Made by a program: the position numbers and the translations under genes. From Panax quinquefolius (taxonomy: Eukaryota > Streptophyta > Magnoliopsida > Apiales > Araliaceae): a DNA stretch of 64,000 bases. This document shows, piece by piece, positions 42,680 to 55,390 of this stretch. The stretch spans positions 1,187,772 through 1,251,771 of the forward strand of contig JAINUW010000499.1 in NCBI GenBank assembly GCA_020205615.1. Direction: 5' to 3'. The notes beneath the pieces are model-generated. The model was not told the DNA's origin and searched no databases. It worked only from the letters and a program-made list of their open reading frames with translations. Each line of letters begins with the position of its first letter. Position 1 is the first letter of the stretch.

Positions 42680-45276
42680 TGTAACGATCCAGAATTTCGA
42701 ATTGTGTTATTAAATATTTATTGAATAATATAAATATTTATATGATGTGTCTATTGTTGAATTGATGAAATAAATATTTTATTGATGTGATAGTTGTTGA
42801 ATCTAAATTTATTAGATAATATTTTAAATTAAATTAATTTATAATTTAGATAATTGTAGTATAACATGAGGTGTTATATTGTTGTTTTGATTTAATAATT
42901 TAGATGGTATATTAGATTATTAAATAAAGTTATAATGAAAATTATAATTTTGTGATATTTGCTAAAATGTTATATTTAATTAAATATATCTCGTGATTAA
43001 ATTAATGGGTTAATGTTGGATATGGAAATCTAAATAATTAATATGTGATTGTAAATTTTAAACTATAGTGTTTATTAAAATAAATTAAAAGGGTTTAATT
43101 TAGTTTTTTTGCCAAACAAGGCTTAATATATTTGTTCTTTAAAAATTTAAAGGGGTTTTGCCAAACAAAGCCTTATGGCTTTTGAATTTCTAATTTTTGA
43201 ATTTAAATAAAATAAATAATATAAATAAAATAAATTAAATAATAAATATAATATATTTATGCTATATACGTTATTTGTTGTAACTGATGAGGCTTATTAT
43301 GGCCATATCAGTTTTGTATCTTTGTTATTACGCATACTGGCTATTAGTTGATTTATGCATTCTAGTTTCGCTAAGTTTGAGAGTTCAAAGAGAATTGAGA
43401 GAAAGCTTGAGAGAAATTGAGAAGGATTGTCTGCAATTGCAAGGAATTATCACACTAGTTGAAGGTATTTTTCCTAATTATACATGAATATGAATATCAG
43501 AGTTTTTACGCCATAAACCTTCTAAGTCTGTGAATTCAATTTGTGGAATTATTGAAATGAATAACTGTTAATTGTGATTATAGATATTTATGATGCTAGG
43601 GTTATGTGTAAAACAAGAAATTCATGCTAATTTCATTTGTCAGTAGTAGAAAATTTTAACAATATATGTGTTCTTCATATGGCTTGAGTAATTTTCAATT
43701 ATAGTGGACAATTCGTATTTGAAACTGTAAATTTACGCTTGTATATGGTAGTTCATTAATGAATGAGCATAATGTAATTTGAATGAGATGATTTGGCCAT
43801 GTTTTGAAATCGCAGTGTTAATTTTTGGATGAATATCAAAAATATTGAGTTTTATATGAAAAGTATGAAATTTGAGAACTTACAGTAGTATAATTGTTGT
43901 TAAGTTGTTCTATATTGATATATAAGTGAGGAAACATGTTGTAGTGATGTTGTATCATTTGCATGTGTTAATTTTACTATTTGGTGGGTAGAATTCTTGT
44001 TAATTGGCTTAAGAAAAGTGTCGTGGCTCTGTTATGCAAAATCGAATCAGACGTAAATGTATGTGCACAGCTTCGCAAATTTCCTGCATCTTGTGCGCAC
44101 CGTGAGCTAGTATAAAACTGGCGCGGCCGTGCCAGTGCCCATTTTCAGACAATGAAGTCTACTAATTCTGTAGACTTTGGTCGTTCATTGTAGCTTAGCT
44201 TAAGGTTATGGTAATGTGTCCAACATGTAACAACAAGGCTAAAACAGAGTTATGTTATGTGGTTAGTGAATTCAAAGTGGTAAAAATGATTAGTAAATTT
44301 CGAACGCATCATGTGATAACTTAGTTTATACAATGAATGTTAGATAGGTGTTGTGATGTTAACACTTCAGGAATTCTTAAATATAAATGGCAGCATAAGA
44401 CTTGTGCTAATATGATAAGTTTAGCTAGAAATGTACATGTTGTGGTATGTTAGCATATCTAATAGATAATGTGGTTCTAAACCAATGTGTAGGTGAACGT
44501 GAGTTTAATATTGTAGCTTACGCTCGAGGCAAGTTTTCTAAACTTTCTTTTAACATTGAGCAAGTTTTCTAACTCTACATTTTCGTTGAGTTAGTTATAT
44601 TATTACATTGTTTAACTTCATTCTTTTGGTTGGGCAAGTTTTCTAAACTTCTCTTCTTACATTAAGCAAGCCTTTCAACCTTATATTTATGTTGAGCTAG
44701 TTCTTACTTTAAAGTTTCATTAAACGAACTATTGTAGTTTTAATCAAGATTTTAACAATCTAGCTATGACATTATTTTGTTCAAACAAGTTTGAATTCCA
44801 ATATTTATTGATGCATTCTAACTTCTTTATTGTTAAACAAGTTTCTTTATTGTCATCCGTATATTATGAATGCAGCTTTCTTGAATTCTAATTTCAAATG
44901 TTGAATTATCTTAGTTCATTTACTTGACACAAGTCATTCTCATAATAAGTAAGCTTTATTTTCAACTTGCTATTACTTAATGTTTATTCCATAATTCATA
45001 GTCCTAGCTTAATTTTATTCAAGCAAGGTTTATTGTCATTCAATACTTATGCTTTGTAGTTGTTTCTAAGCATGAATTCAAGGTATAGTTAGTTCGCTTA
45101 CACTTATTCATTGTTTCATATTATGTTATTATTGATCAACTGTTATATTATCAAACACTATTGATTCAACTAGTCCTCTAGTTGATGTTCGTTAAACTTC
45201 AAATTACCCTTGAAAGCTTATCCAAAGCAAACTTTCTTTGGTGAGGACTTGTACTCAAAATACTGAGATGAACAAC
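42680..45276 (+). repeat. 3' LTR of gypsy D, interrupted
   Basis: Matches the first 2.6 kb of 33440-36707. It stops at AACAAC (45276), where gypsy E is inserted. The intact 5' copy continues ...AACAACCATATTATT. Confidence 0.9.
43287..43487 (+). other. Small conserved ORF in D 3' LTR
   Basis: Copy of 34046-34246, 66 codons with one residue changed. Confidence 0.3.
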
Positions 45277-47693
45277 TGTGACGCCCCCAAAATTAGGTAT
45301 ACATCACCCATCTTGGGTCACCACTTACATGGTACAGAATTTAAATACAACTTATTAACATAACTGTCTTGTACAATACGACATAAACTGTGAGTTTAAA
45401 TACAAATATCGTCTACTAGATATTATACAAACTCAAACAAAAAGTCCTCATTATAATTATTATCACACTATTTCACAGAATAGTGAGGACTACTAATGCT
45501 ATCTTCAGGACCATCACTCGTTTCCCCGACTCGTCCCAGCTATATTCTCATTTCCTGAAGAGAACAGTGAAAGAAAGGGTGAGCTCAACTAGCCCAAAGA
45601 AGAAATATTATGACTAAGATAATGCGTAATAAATTATCAATAGTCTTCAACAATGTTAAACCGATAAAATACAATAGACAAACCGGTTTAATCTGCAATG
45701 AATATGCAATCCATTAAAAGAGTCAAGTAGAAAATAAAATCTACTATCTTTTATGATTTAAAAGGTTTTTCATCATTATATATTTGAGACTCACTTTAAT
45801 AAATAATCCACATCATCGAATCACCCCCGCACTACGCCAAGGATATTCTTTAGTATCACGACCACAATTATTCTCGCACTCACGGCCAAGAATAGTTGTG
45901 TATTCATTAATGGTCATGATCATGCCAACAAATCGTCCATCAATGCACTACTACTAATCGAGGATTTTTACCACATCATTTGTAACATTACGGCCATGAT
46001 TACAATCGAATAATCCTCGGTCATAATCATACCAAGTCCATCCATGCTCTACAAAGCCATGATGATGACTTTAAAAAATATAAACATGAGGATGATGACA
46101 ATGATATAAGAATTCAATAAAACAAGTTCAAGAATTATTTTATCCAGGAATTATTAACGTCAAATTGTCAACATGATCATCGCTTTTGTAGAGTAAAATT
46201 CAAGAATGATCGGAAGAATATTTCCATGAAAAGATATCTTTGGATGAAACGCAAATATCAAGGATATTCTACTAATTTCATGGAGTATAGAAGTCCAAGT
46301 TTTAACCAATGGGTATAATAAAGAATGGAATAACAAAAGAAATCACCATGCATGCGGTACTTCAGACAGACAAAGTTATTCCAATGTAATAATAATAACG
46401 GAACCGGTCGTGTGAAATTCACACCAAGCTGGATGTTCCAATGTAATAATAAAGATGGAACGAGATCCTGTAAAGCACACAGATAGGATATTCCAATGAA
46501 TGATAAAGACGGAACTGTGTCCGGTGTAAAAACACATGCATGTGATGTTCCAATGAATAATAATAAAGAGCGGAACCAGTTAGGTGTAAAACACATGCAT
46601 GGATGTTCCAACAGGATAATAGAAGAATGTCACCAAGTATAGGGTAAATGGCAGATACAAAAGTTATTCCAATGAATAATAAGCAATGGAATAACATAAG
46701 GATTTCACCAAGTATAGGGTATGCCAGCGTATACAAAGTTATGTATAGGGTATGCCACTATTACAAAAGTTATTCCAAATGAATAATAGTGAATGGAATA
46801 ATGTAAGTTCTCTTCAAGAAGAAAGAATAACACCTCTTAAAGTAAAAGAACTGAATATAGAAGTAGTGAAGTAGCGTAATACTCTTCTTCTTTCTATAAC
46901 TTTCTCTCTATAGCTTCTCTCTATAATTTCTCTCTCAGAGTTTCAATGAATTCGTAAGAAAATAATGAAGGAATGAGCTTTATTTATAGGAAAATGGAAT
47001 GCATAGTAACTAATCCATGAACGGTCCAGATTGATTTACTTTAATCGACGGTCCATATTTAAAGCAAAATCTTTTAAATAAAATATAATATATTCTATTT
47101 ATATAAAACATTTTACTATGCAAACACTATGCAAAAACACTATAACAACACTATGCATAATAAAATATAATATATTTTATTTATAAAATAACTTTAATAA
47201 AGTATTACATTTTATATAAAAGATGTTTACATTTTATTACGTTAATAATCTGAATAAAATAAAAAGTCATTATCGCTATAATAATTCATGACAATAATGG
47301 AATCAAACCTGAGTGACTTCTCACATAAGCATCAATAATCAATACCGGTGTGCTACTATGCAACCACATGTATTATTGTACTTTTTACTACCGAGAGTAG
47401 TTCAACAAGATCAACCAGTAAAACTTCCGCCGTTATTTCAATAAAATATTTTTGCGTTTTCTCAATCCGACAATAATTACATTGCTAGGGTCCACCAATG
47501 ATTGAGTAGTTGTACGAATATTCCTCGCTAAACCGAATATTCCCCACCAATCGAATATAATATAACCACTTGCATACTTTGCAAAATTTATAAATATTAC
47601 CCACAACCATAACATTATATCAAATTATTCCATAATATTCAAAAATAATATTTATAGAAAATTCATCTTTATTTATAAAAGTGGGGTCTTACA
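45277..47693 (-). repeat. 3' LTR of gypsy E
   Basis: 2417 bp; on the minus strand TGTAAGACCCCAC...GGGGGCGTCACA. Its pair begins at 61910. The two share ~60-bp repeats (46370-46620), and differ mostly in clustered short patches. Confidence 0.9.
46981..46990 (-). promoter_or_regulatory. TATA box of E 3' LTR
   Basis: Minus strand CCTATAAATA, followed by a GAGAGAAAtt leader. Confidence 0.6.
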
Positions 47694-47725
47694 ACCTCCC
47701 TTCTTATAAAATTTCGCCCTCAAAT
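47694..47725 (-). other. PPT and decayed hairpin of gypsy E
   Basis: The minus strand reads AATTT-GAGGG-CGAAATT then TTATAAGAAGGGAGGT next to the LTR. Compared with element F the stem has lost a C, leaving about five clear pairs. Confidence 0.65.
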
Positions 47726-47739
47726 TAAGGTATACGTAC

Positions 47740-49010
47740 TGGTATGTTGAAGAGGTAAGGATACCTTGATTTCATTTGATTCTAACTCCCAAGTCATTTC
47801 CTCAACATCGTGGTTCCTCCACAAAACTTTGACTTGAGGTATAACCTGGAGCGTAGAATATGTTTCTTCTTATCCAAAATTTGAACAGAACCTCTTCATA
47901 CGTCAAATCTTCCGCTATTTCGTCCGGTTCTAACTCAATAATATGGTTCGGGTCTTTCACATATTTACGTAACATGGATATGTGAAAACGTTATGAACAC
48001 GAGACATATTTGGCGGTAAAGCGAGTCTATAGCCACGATTCCTACTCGATCGAGGATTAAAATGGACCGATGAATCGAGGATTAAGTTTTCTCTCTTTCC
48101 AAATCTTGTAACTCCTTTCCATGGAGCAACTCTCTAACAACACATGATCTCCTATATCAAATTCCACGTCCTTTCGATGAAGATCAAAGATAACTCTTTT
48201 GTCGATTTTGTGAGGTTTTTATACGTTGTCGGATCGTTTGAATCTTTTCAAGAGTCATACGCATTCAACTCCGGTCCCAACAACGTTGCTTCACCCACCT
48301 CATCCCAAAGATATCGAGAAGCGACACTTTCTTCCATACAACGCTCGAATGGAGCCATGCCAATACTTGCTTGATAAGCTGTTGTTGTAGGAAAACTCTA
48401 CCAATGGTAAGAACTTGTCCCAACTCCCCTTGAAATCAAGAAGACACGTAGTCTTAATAGATCTTCAAGAGTTTGAATAGTCCTCTCCATTCGTCTGGTC
48501 TGTCTTCGAGGATGATATGCCGAAGCTAAATCGTAAGTCTGTGCCCATAGCTTTTTGCAAACTAACCCAAAATCGTGAAGTGAATCTTGGGTCTCGATCG
48601 TAAACTATGGATACCGCATACCATGCGATCTTACAATCTCGTTTATGTACATACGAGCAAGACGTTCAAGTGTATAAGTTTCTCTCGTATCGGAAGAAAT
48701 GAGCGGACTTGGTCAATCTATCAACAATGACCCAAATCGCATCAATGCCTTGAGAAACCTTAGGAAGACCCCAGAACGAAATCCATGGTAATGTGCTCCC
48801 ACTTCTATTCTGGAATTTTAAGTGGTTGCAATGAACCTTTTGGTACTTGATGCTCCGCTTTAACTCGTTGACAAGTTAGACACCTTGAGATAAACAACGC
48901 TATCTCTCTCTTCATATTGCTCCACCAAAATGTATGACGAATATCATGATACATTTTGGTACTCCCAGGATGGATTGCAAATGGTGTGTTGTGCGCCTTG
49001 ATCATGATAT
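47740..49010 (-). pseudogene. int: Gypsy E integrase, broken
   Basis: The frame 49005-48805 gives the zinc-binding block AHNTPFAIHPGSTKMYHDI and CLTCQRVKAEH. Downstream, in shifted frames, come MDFVLG (first D) and the [15 protein letters not shown] block (near 48690-48760). The [11 protein letters not shown] region near 48490 survives only as degenerate AYHP-RRQTRRME. A VKVLWRNHDVEEMTWELE segment near 47780-47830 marks the C-terminal end. Several frameshifts occur, many at short GC-containing patches. Confidence 0.8.
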
Positions 49011-49164
49011 TATACTTTAAATCAGGGTCGTTAGGAACACAAAGTCTGGAGTTGACTCAAGTATTCCTTCTTCATCGATTCTTGCTTAGATATAGCACCC
49101 TCTTGCACTTTCTTCCTCATACGCATCGGCCTCCAGTGTCCGTAGCTTGAAAGCGACTTTAACT

Positions 49165-49800
49165 TTATTGATTAAAGTCGGTTCTACTCAGTATATTCGC
49201 TATCATCACATGCGTCCCTCGAGTCTTTAACTCTATCTCCATCCTTTGCAAGTCACACAAAATGGGCCTTTGTGTTGATAATAACGCGACTCGTACTTGC
49301 ATACACGATCTTCTACTCAATGCATCGGCACTACCACGTTTCGCTTTTCCAGGATGGTATTGGATGGTATGATCATAATCTTTCAGCATTCAAGCCAACG
49401 TCGTTTGTCGCATGTTGAGTTCCTTTTGAGTGAAGAAATATTTGAGGCTTTTATGATCCGTAAAGATCTCCACTTTCTCCCCATACAAGTAATGCCTCCA
49501 AATTTTAAGTGCAAGATAAAGACAATTTTGCTAACTCCGGATCATGAGTAGGATAATTCCTCTCATATTCTTTGAGTTGTCATGAGGCATAGGCTATAAC
49601 TTTTCCATGTTGCATAAGAACACATCCCAACCCTTTGCTCGAAGCATCATCAGTAGATGACAAATCCTCCGAGCGGATGGTATTGTCGAGCAGTCTTTGA
49701 AATAAGTCTCCTCTTGAGTTCTTGAAAACTCTTCTCACATTCTTCGCTCCAACCGAACTTTGTATCTTTCGAGTCAATTTGAGTCGATGGAGTAGCGATT
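49165..49800 (-). pseudogene. rh: Gypsy E RNase H, frameshifted
   Basis: The frame 49777-49580 contains the start of RNase H ([23 protein letters not shown]). The frame 49389-49165 contains its end (LKDYDHTIQYHPGKA..SADALSR). At least two frame changes separate them. The frames overlap the RT C-terminus at 49650-49777 because of a shift near 49690. Confidence 0.8.
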
Positions 49801-50657
49801 CGAGAAAATCCTTCCACGAATCTCCGATAATAACCAGCTAAACCGAGAAAGCTACGTACTTCGGTCACTGATTTAGGTTGTTCCCAACTTTGAATAGCTT
49901 CAATCTTTGCTGGGTCAACAGATATTCCATGACTTGATACCACGTGTCCAAGGAATGCTACTTCTTCAAGCCAGAACTCGCATTTCTTCAACTTGGCATA
50001 AAGCTTATATTCACGAAGCTTTTGGAGTGTCAGCCTCAAGTGTTGCTCATGATCTTCACGGCTTTTGGAATAAATAAGGATGTCATCAATAAAGACGACC
50101 ACAAAGTGATCTAAATATTCCTTGAATACTCGGTTCATCATATCCATGAAGCGGCGGGGAGCATTAGTCAATCCAAAGGACATGACTAGGAATTCATAAT
50201 GCCCGTACCGAGTTCTGAAAGCCGTCTTTGGAATGTCAGCGGTTCTAATCTTCAATTGGTGATATCCGGAACGAAGATCAATCTTTGAAAAGAATTTGGC
50301 TCCTTGCAACTGGTCAAACAGGTCATCAATACGTGGCAATGGATACCTATTTTTGATGGTGACATGATTCAACTCCCGATAATCAATACAAAGTCGCATA
50401 CTCCCATCTTTCTTCTTCACGAATAGAACAGGAGCACCCCAAGGAGAAGTACTAGGACGAATAAAGCCAATATCTAACAATTCTGCGGTTGGGTCTTTAA
50501 CTCCACGAAGTTCAATAGGAGCCATTCGATATGGGGCTTTGAAATAGGTTTTTACCGAGTTCAAGGTCGATACAAAATTCAATTTCACGCTCTGGGGGTA
50601 GGCCAGGAAGTTCTTCGGGGAATACGTCAGGAAATTTATTAACAATAGAAATATCAC
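49650..50657 (-). CDS. rt: Gypsy E reverse transcriptase, open frame
   Basis: 335-codon frame with a full RT palm. [17 protein letters not shown] and LCIDYRELN lie near residues 70-97, and [12 protein letters not shown] near 123-134 carries the first catalytic aspartate. [10 protein letters not shown] is near 161-170, and the FIDD active site is at about 189-192. [12 protein letters not shown] is near 234-245, and [12 protein letters not shown] near 269-280. The first ~37 residues are probably out of frame: the true upstream sequence ([16 protein letters not shown]) is in the protease frame, so a shift lies near 50540. The frame also leaves the RNase H register at its end. This RT core is complete; activity cannot be judged. 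Confidence 0.9.
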   Translation of the reverse strand: MIFLLLINFLTYSPKNFLAYPQSVKLNFVSTLNSVKTYFKAPYRMAPIELRGVKDPTAELLDIGFIRPSTSPWGAPVLFVKKKDGSMRLCIDYRELNHVTIKNRYPLPRIDDLFDQLQGAKFFSKIDLRSGYHQLKIRTADIPKTAFRTRYGHYEFLVMSFGLTNAPRRFMDMMNRVFKEYLDHFVVVFIDDILIYSKSREDHEQHLRLTLQKLREYKLYAKLKKCEFWLEEVAFLGHVVSSHGISVDPAKIEAIQSWEQPKSVTEVRSFLGLAGYYRRFVEGFSRIATPSTQIDSKDTKFGWSEECEKSFQELKRRLISKTARQYHPLGGFVIY

Positions 50658-51130
50658 TCAAAACTGACGTATTTTTGTTTAAATCTGTGACATGAGCTAA
50701 GAAAGCTTGACATCCATTTTTCAATAAACGAATAGCTTTATGGCTTGAGATGACCGTGATTAATTTTAATGGTTTGGTCGTTTGAATTCGCATAATAGGT
50801 TGATTAGGAATATGAAAACTAACAACCTTATTTAAAACAATCAATTTTGCATGATAAGTAGTTAACCAATCAATCCCTAGAATCACGTCAAATGCAAGTA
50901 TTTTTAATGAAATAAGATCGATAGGTAATGTGAGGGTACCGATTTGAACCAAACAAGACTTATAAACAGTGGATGTAATGAAGGTTTCTCCCAACGGAGT
51001 TTCCACAGATAAGTCAAAGTCTAATTTCCCCGGAGTCAAATTTAATCGATGAGCGCAAGTAGGAGAAATAAAAGAATGGGTAGAACTGGTATCAAATAAA
51101 GTGTAGACTTCATTAGAGTTTATGATAAGC
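50512..51130 (-). pseudogene. pro: Gypsy E protease, partly open
   Basis: The open frame 51039-50512 (175 codons) reads LDFDLSVETPLGETF, then LPIDLISLKILAFDVILGID, equivalent to the gypsy protease core. The catalytic entry lies just upstream (near 51100), reading LFDTSSTHSFI, with S in place of the usual G of DTG, and is cut from the frame by the chosen start. It runs into [16 protein letters not shown], the RT leader. Confidence 0.8.
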
Positions 51131-51241
51131 TTTACGTGATGACCTCATTCGGGTTCCTTGCTCTCTGGGAGGTCACAACAAACGCTTCTCCCTTACTACT
51201 GGGTTTTGACTTTTCCGGGAATGACCTTTGGTGCCTCTATC

Positions 51242-52344
51242 CTAGTTGAATTTGTCTTGATGGAAACAAAATCGAGCTAAGTGACCTTCTCTTCCACAAT
51301 TATAACATGTTTTGACTGGCATGGCACGCCGGATGATGATGTGTCCCTCTTCTCCGCATTTGAAGCATATGATAGGTGGTCTTTCTCCTTCCTTAACAAC
51401 GGGTTCGGTCTTCGACGTCTTTCCATCATTGTTGAATCTCCGTTTCTTGAAATGTCCATTCTTATTGTTTTGGCCACGATTACCACCGAAGTGGTTACCA
51501 TATCCGCCTGTTGATTCCCTCCACACTTTGTTGTCACCTTCGATGACTACTCTCATTGGTATTATAACTTCACTTACATTTCTCTTTTTAGTTTCGTTGA
51601 CTCATTATCGCGCTCCACTAAGCGAGCCCTATTTACAACATCTGAATACAAACATAGTTTATGAGAAATAAGATGTTGACGTATCTCGACTTCAAACCTC
51701 TTAAAAACATTCGCGCCATTTCTCTCTTCATTATCCACCAAGTGGGACACAAACCGTGATAACTCGCAAATTTTGCCTCGTATTGCGACACTGGTCATAT
51801 TGTTTTGTTCCAACTTGATAAACTCTACCTCCTTCATGTGGCGAATACTTTCGTGAAAGTATTTGTCGTTGAACGACTCTGGAACTTCTCCCAAGATATC
51901 TTCAAGACAATGAAGTTGAGTACGTTTCTACCGATTCCCACCAAGAATCGCCTCTCCGCGCAACATAAAGGCGGCAAAGGAACCTTTTTGCTCCTGAGCA
52001 TCCCAAGACATCAAATATCTTGGTAATCTGCTTTATCCATGCTTCGCCGAAGTGGTTTTGGCTCTCCTTAAACTCCGGTGGTCCCAGCTCCTTGAATTGT
52101 TTAGCGGTGACCGCCCGAGAGTTTTCCGTTTTCCACCCTACGTTTTGGGAGTGAGTCGCTCTCTTTCTTTGTTGCATAAATTGCATAAAGCCTCGAACAT
52201 TTGATCATTCATCATTTGGTCGGTGTTGTTGTTTCACATGAGGATTGTCGCCTTCACGATGCACATTATCACGATTATTGATATGTGGTGAATCAACGAT
52301 CGCTTGTGTGCTCCATTGCTATTCTCAACATTCTCGGATGTCAT
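51242..52344 (-). pseudogene. gag: Gypsy E gag, broken
   Basis: The probable start (MTSENVENSNGAH) is at 52344. Frame 52186-51902 holds GPPEFKES and TKIFDVLGCSGA, then GDSWWESV, the capsid core. Frame 51894-51574 continues FNDKYFHESIRHMKEVEF and LSRFVSHLVDNEER. Frame 51556-51242 ends with two CCHC knuckles: CFKCGEEGHIIIRRA (last Cys lost) and an intact CYNCGREGHLARFC. Frame changes at about 51900 and 51565. Confidence 0.88.
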
Positions 52345-52520
52345 TTTCGAGATCGCCACAAAACAAAAGATTAATTGACATGTAACAATTATCTTTATAT
52401 TACGACCAACCAATAAAATAGCACATAAACTTAGGTAGGTCATACTAGCGAAGGTATTCTCCGTCTCTCCCTCCTAGTACTTTTCTCACATCTTAGCCAG
52501 GATCATATCCTTAGCTTTGA
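52345..52520 (-). other. Gypsy E leader and half PBS
   Basis: Between gag and the F insertion. On the minus strand it begins at the F target duplication with TCAAAGCTAAGG, the distal half of the PBS. Confidence 0.7.
52516..52520. repeat. Target-site duplication of F, left (TTTGA)
   Basis: TTTGA repeated at 61897-61901. Confidence 0.9.
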
Positions 52521-53751
52521 TGTAAGACCCAAATTTTTTAAATAAAAGGAATTTCCTTTATTTATTATTTTGAAATAGTAAGGGTTGATTTGATTAATGT
52601 GGATAGTTAAGGGTTAAATACATAAATATTTCAAAATAAGCAAGTGGTTATAAAATATTCATTTTTGCTTGGGAATATTCGTTTGGTCGTGGAATATTAA
52701 ATGATTTGTCGGGAATATTCGCATACAATGGTAGCGACCATGTGTGGGCCCCATATGTGAAAGCGATTGGATGAGGAAAGCGACAAAGTTTGGGTGGTTA
52801 TAAATAACGGCGTAGTTATTCAAGATTAAGATTTGTTGGAATACCCGGTGGTTAAAATACTGATGTCTGGCGTGGTTGCACAAATGCTTATTACGGTATT
52901 ACATGCAGATTGTTGAATTATTGATCCTTACGTAAGAAGGCACTACTCAATAATTTTCACGATGAATTCTTATTCAATATTTTATTTTATTGATTCAATA
53001 ATTGTTGCGTTGATATTTTATATTATTATTGTTTCAATAATTGTCATCGCATATGATATTTTCCATTATCGGATCAATAATTCATATTATTTGAATAATA
53101 TTATTAGATAACATTATTGGCAATGTCTAGAAAGTTACATCTAAGGAGAGGTTTGGTCACCTAATTGCTTGGCGCCAAGATAAGGAGAGATCCTTATTGG
53201 AAAGCCCCTCTTTCACAGGAGCAACTGGTTATCATAAATGTGATTACGTAATATTATTTGTGAATAATTAATTATTGATTCATATGATAAGGAAATATTT
53301 ATTTTATATGAATATAAATGATGGATTTATTTATGTGGTTATTAATGAAGGAATTAATGTTGAGGTGTTTTATCAAGATTTTATCGGATTGGAGGTGTTA
53401 AAAATCAAATCGGGGTTTTTGAGATATATTCATGGGGTTATAATTTTTAATCCAACCAGTTGGATTGTGGTAATTTTTGGGTATGTTATACATACATAAG
53501 TTGAGTATATGTCCACAAATTTTGAACCGTTAAAAATGCACGAATGATTTGTTGTGAATTTTAAGAGGTGTCGGATTCGGAAATTAGGTTTATAATTGAT
53601 TTTGGTGGAAAATTCTAGAATTGAGTGGGCCCCACTTGTGGTTGGTGAAGAAATGTCTTTGAATTTTATTTCAAATGTGGTGGGTGGCAATAGTAGCGGG
53701 TAAAGCCATCAGTAGTGGCGAGTCAAGTCTGCTTCGGTAAGCTAACATTTT

Positions 53752-53762
53752 CCTATAAATAG
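53752..53762 (+). promoter_or_regulatory. TATA box of F 5' LTR
   Basis: CCTATAAATAG, followed by a leader with TTTCTCTTTCTCTC. Confidence 0.7.
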
Positions 53763-54044
53763 ATGGCTAAGTTAGAATTGAAAATCACACCGTAAACAAA
53801 GTTTTTTCTCTTTCTCTCTATATTATTGGCGTATTTTGTGAGTATTTAGATACTTTGAGAGTTCTTTATTCAAGACAAGTTTCATTCAAAGATCACTTGA
53901 GGACCTTTCCTTAGGAAGTAATCGATTCTTTCGAGGTAAGGGATATTCTTTTTTCGTAATGATATTATTTCTTCAATATCATTATCTTTGAAATGTTGAT
54001 CTGAAGTTTTTATCAAATTTGGAACTTTTTCATGTCGGGGTTAC

Positions 54045-54210
54045 TATTCATGAGTTCTTATTCACGAGTTACTATTCATGAGTTCTTATTCACGAGTTAC
54101 TATTCACAAAAGTATTATTCATGAAGCGTGAAAATGTTTTTTGTGGAATTTCTATCTTTTGGTGTGAGTTACTATTCACGATACTCGGCACTATTCACGA
54201 TATCTGACAC
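54045..54210. repeat. Tandem GAGTTACTATTCA[T/C] repeats, F LTR
   Basis: About six 14-bp units ATTCATGAGTTCTT / ATTCACGAGTTACT, then looser ACTATTCACGATA copies. Repeated in the 3' LTR at 60735-60915. Confidence 0.85.
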
Positions 54211-54445
54211 TATTCATCGAAAAATAAAATTTCTTCTTTTTCGTCCAAAATATCTATTTTGGATACTAGCTTTGATTGTATCCATGTTTTGATCATTCTT
54301 GAATTTTACACCACTATGATTATTTTTTGGGGTATTGTTGGACATGGATAAAACAAAGTACGAATCCTTAATCCTTAATCCTTGTCATTTTGTTTCACTT
54401 TGGATTCGATTTCTTTAAAATATTTTTCATCATCCCGGTCTTAAA

Positions 54446-54662
54446 TGATGATATTATTGAATATCTTTGGCACATGTAGTGCAAAGATGAATGATTCTGA
54501 AGAATATCTTTGGCACTGTAGTGCAAAGATGAGCGGTGTTTAAATGAAACATGACCGATCGATGAATATCTTTGGCCTTTAGTGCAAAGATGAGCAGTGT
54601 TGAGATGAACATGACCGATTAATGAATATCTTTGGCACGTAGTGCAAAGATGAATATTTGAT
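54446..54662. repeat. ~60-bp tandem repeat, F LTR
   Basis: Four units of GAATATCTTTGGC-ac-TAGTGCAAAGATGA followed by ...GAACATGACCGAT. Copy in the 3' LTR at 61158-61355. Each unit contains TCTTTG...CAAAGA, which can pair. Confidence 0.85.
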
Positions 54663-55205
54663 TTGAGATGAATATTGATTGATGTTACTGAGGATAAAAT
54701 ATTGATGATGAATTTATTAAATTCATAGATTATAGTAGATTTCATTCTCTACGTAACTCTTCTATGAATTATTATTTTCGCTGCGAATATTGATCTCGAA
54801 ACTTGTTATCTCATTGTATTCTATCGATTTTTCCTGTTGGAGACTAACGATAATTTGTTGTATATTATCTTAGTCATAACATTCTTCTTTGGGCTAGTTG
54901 AGCTCACCCTTTTCCTTGTTGTTCCATTTTTTCTTCTCGGGAGGCGAGAATGTAGCTGTAGTACTAGTCGGGGTATGGAATGAAGGTTCTAGAGAGAGTT
55001 GTTTAGTAGTCCTCACCATTATTGTAAAATAATGTATCAATAAATGTGATGGGGATTTATTTGAGTATAGATATTGTCTAAAAGATAATATTTGTATTTA
55101 AACTCACAGTTTTCTTGTTGTAATAATAAAGTTGTAATTGTTTTACGTACCAAGTATTTGGCGACTCGGAATGGGTGTGGTGTATACCTATTTTGGGGCG
55201 TCGCG

Positions 55206-55222
55206 GTTAGTATATCGAGCTT
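55206..55222 (+). other. Degenerate primer binding site of gypsy F
   Basis: GTTAGTATATCGAGCTT is in the place of GTTGGTATCAAAGCTT, with several mismatches. Assigned by position. Confidence 0.55.
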
Positions 55223-55390
55223 AGGGATATGATCTCCTGGCGGAGATCGGGAATAGAACTAGGAGGGAGAGACGAGTAAATCCTTTGCTAGTGTGTCCTA
55301 CCTAAGCTTATTTGTTAGTTGGTCAATATATAGGGATATTATGTGATTGATTTCCTTAATTAACCCTTGTTTTTATGACAAGAATTGAGA

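Larger units (their letters stand above)
52521..55205 (+). repeat. 5' LTR of gypsy F
   Basis: 2685 bp, ending GGGGCGTCGCG where the 3' LTR ends GGGGCGCCACA. It contains tandem repeats at 54045-54135 and 54446-54662. Confidence 0.92.

Noticed and set aside
54395..54745. 116-codon minus-strand ORF with repeated RYSxIGHV
   Set aside because: Product of the 60-bp tandem repeat in the F LTR.
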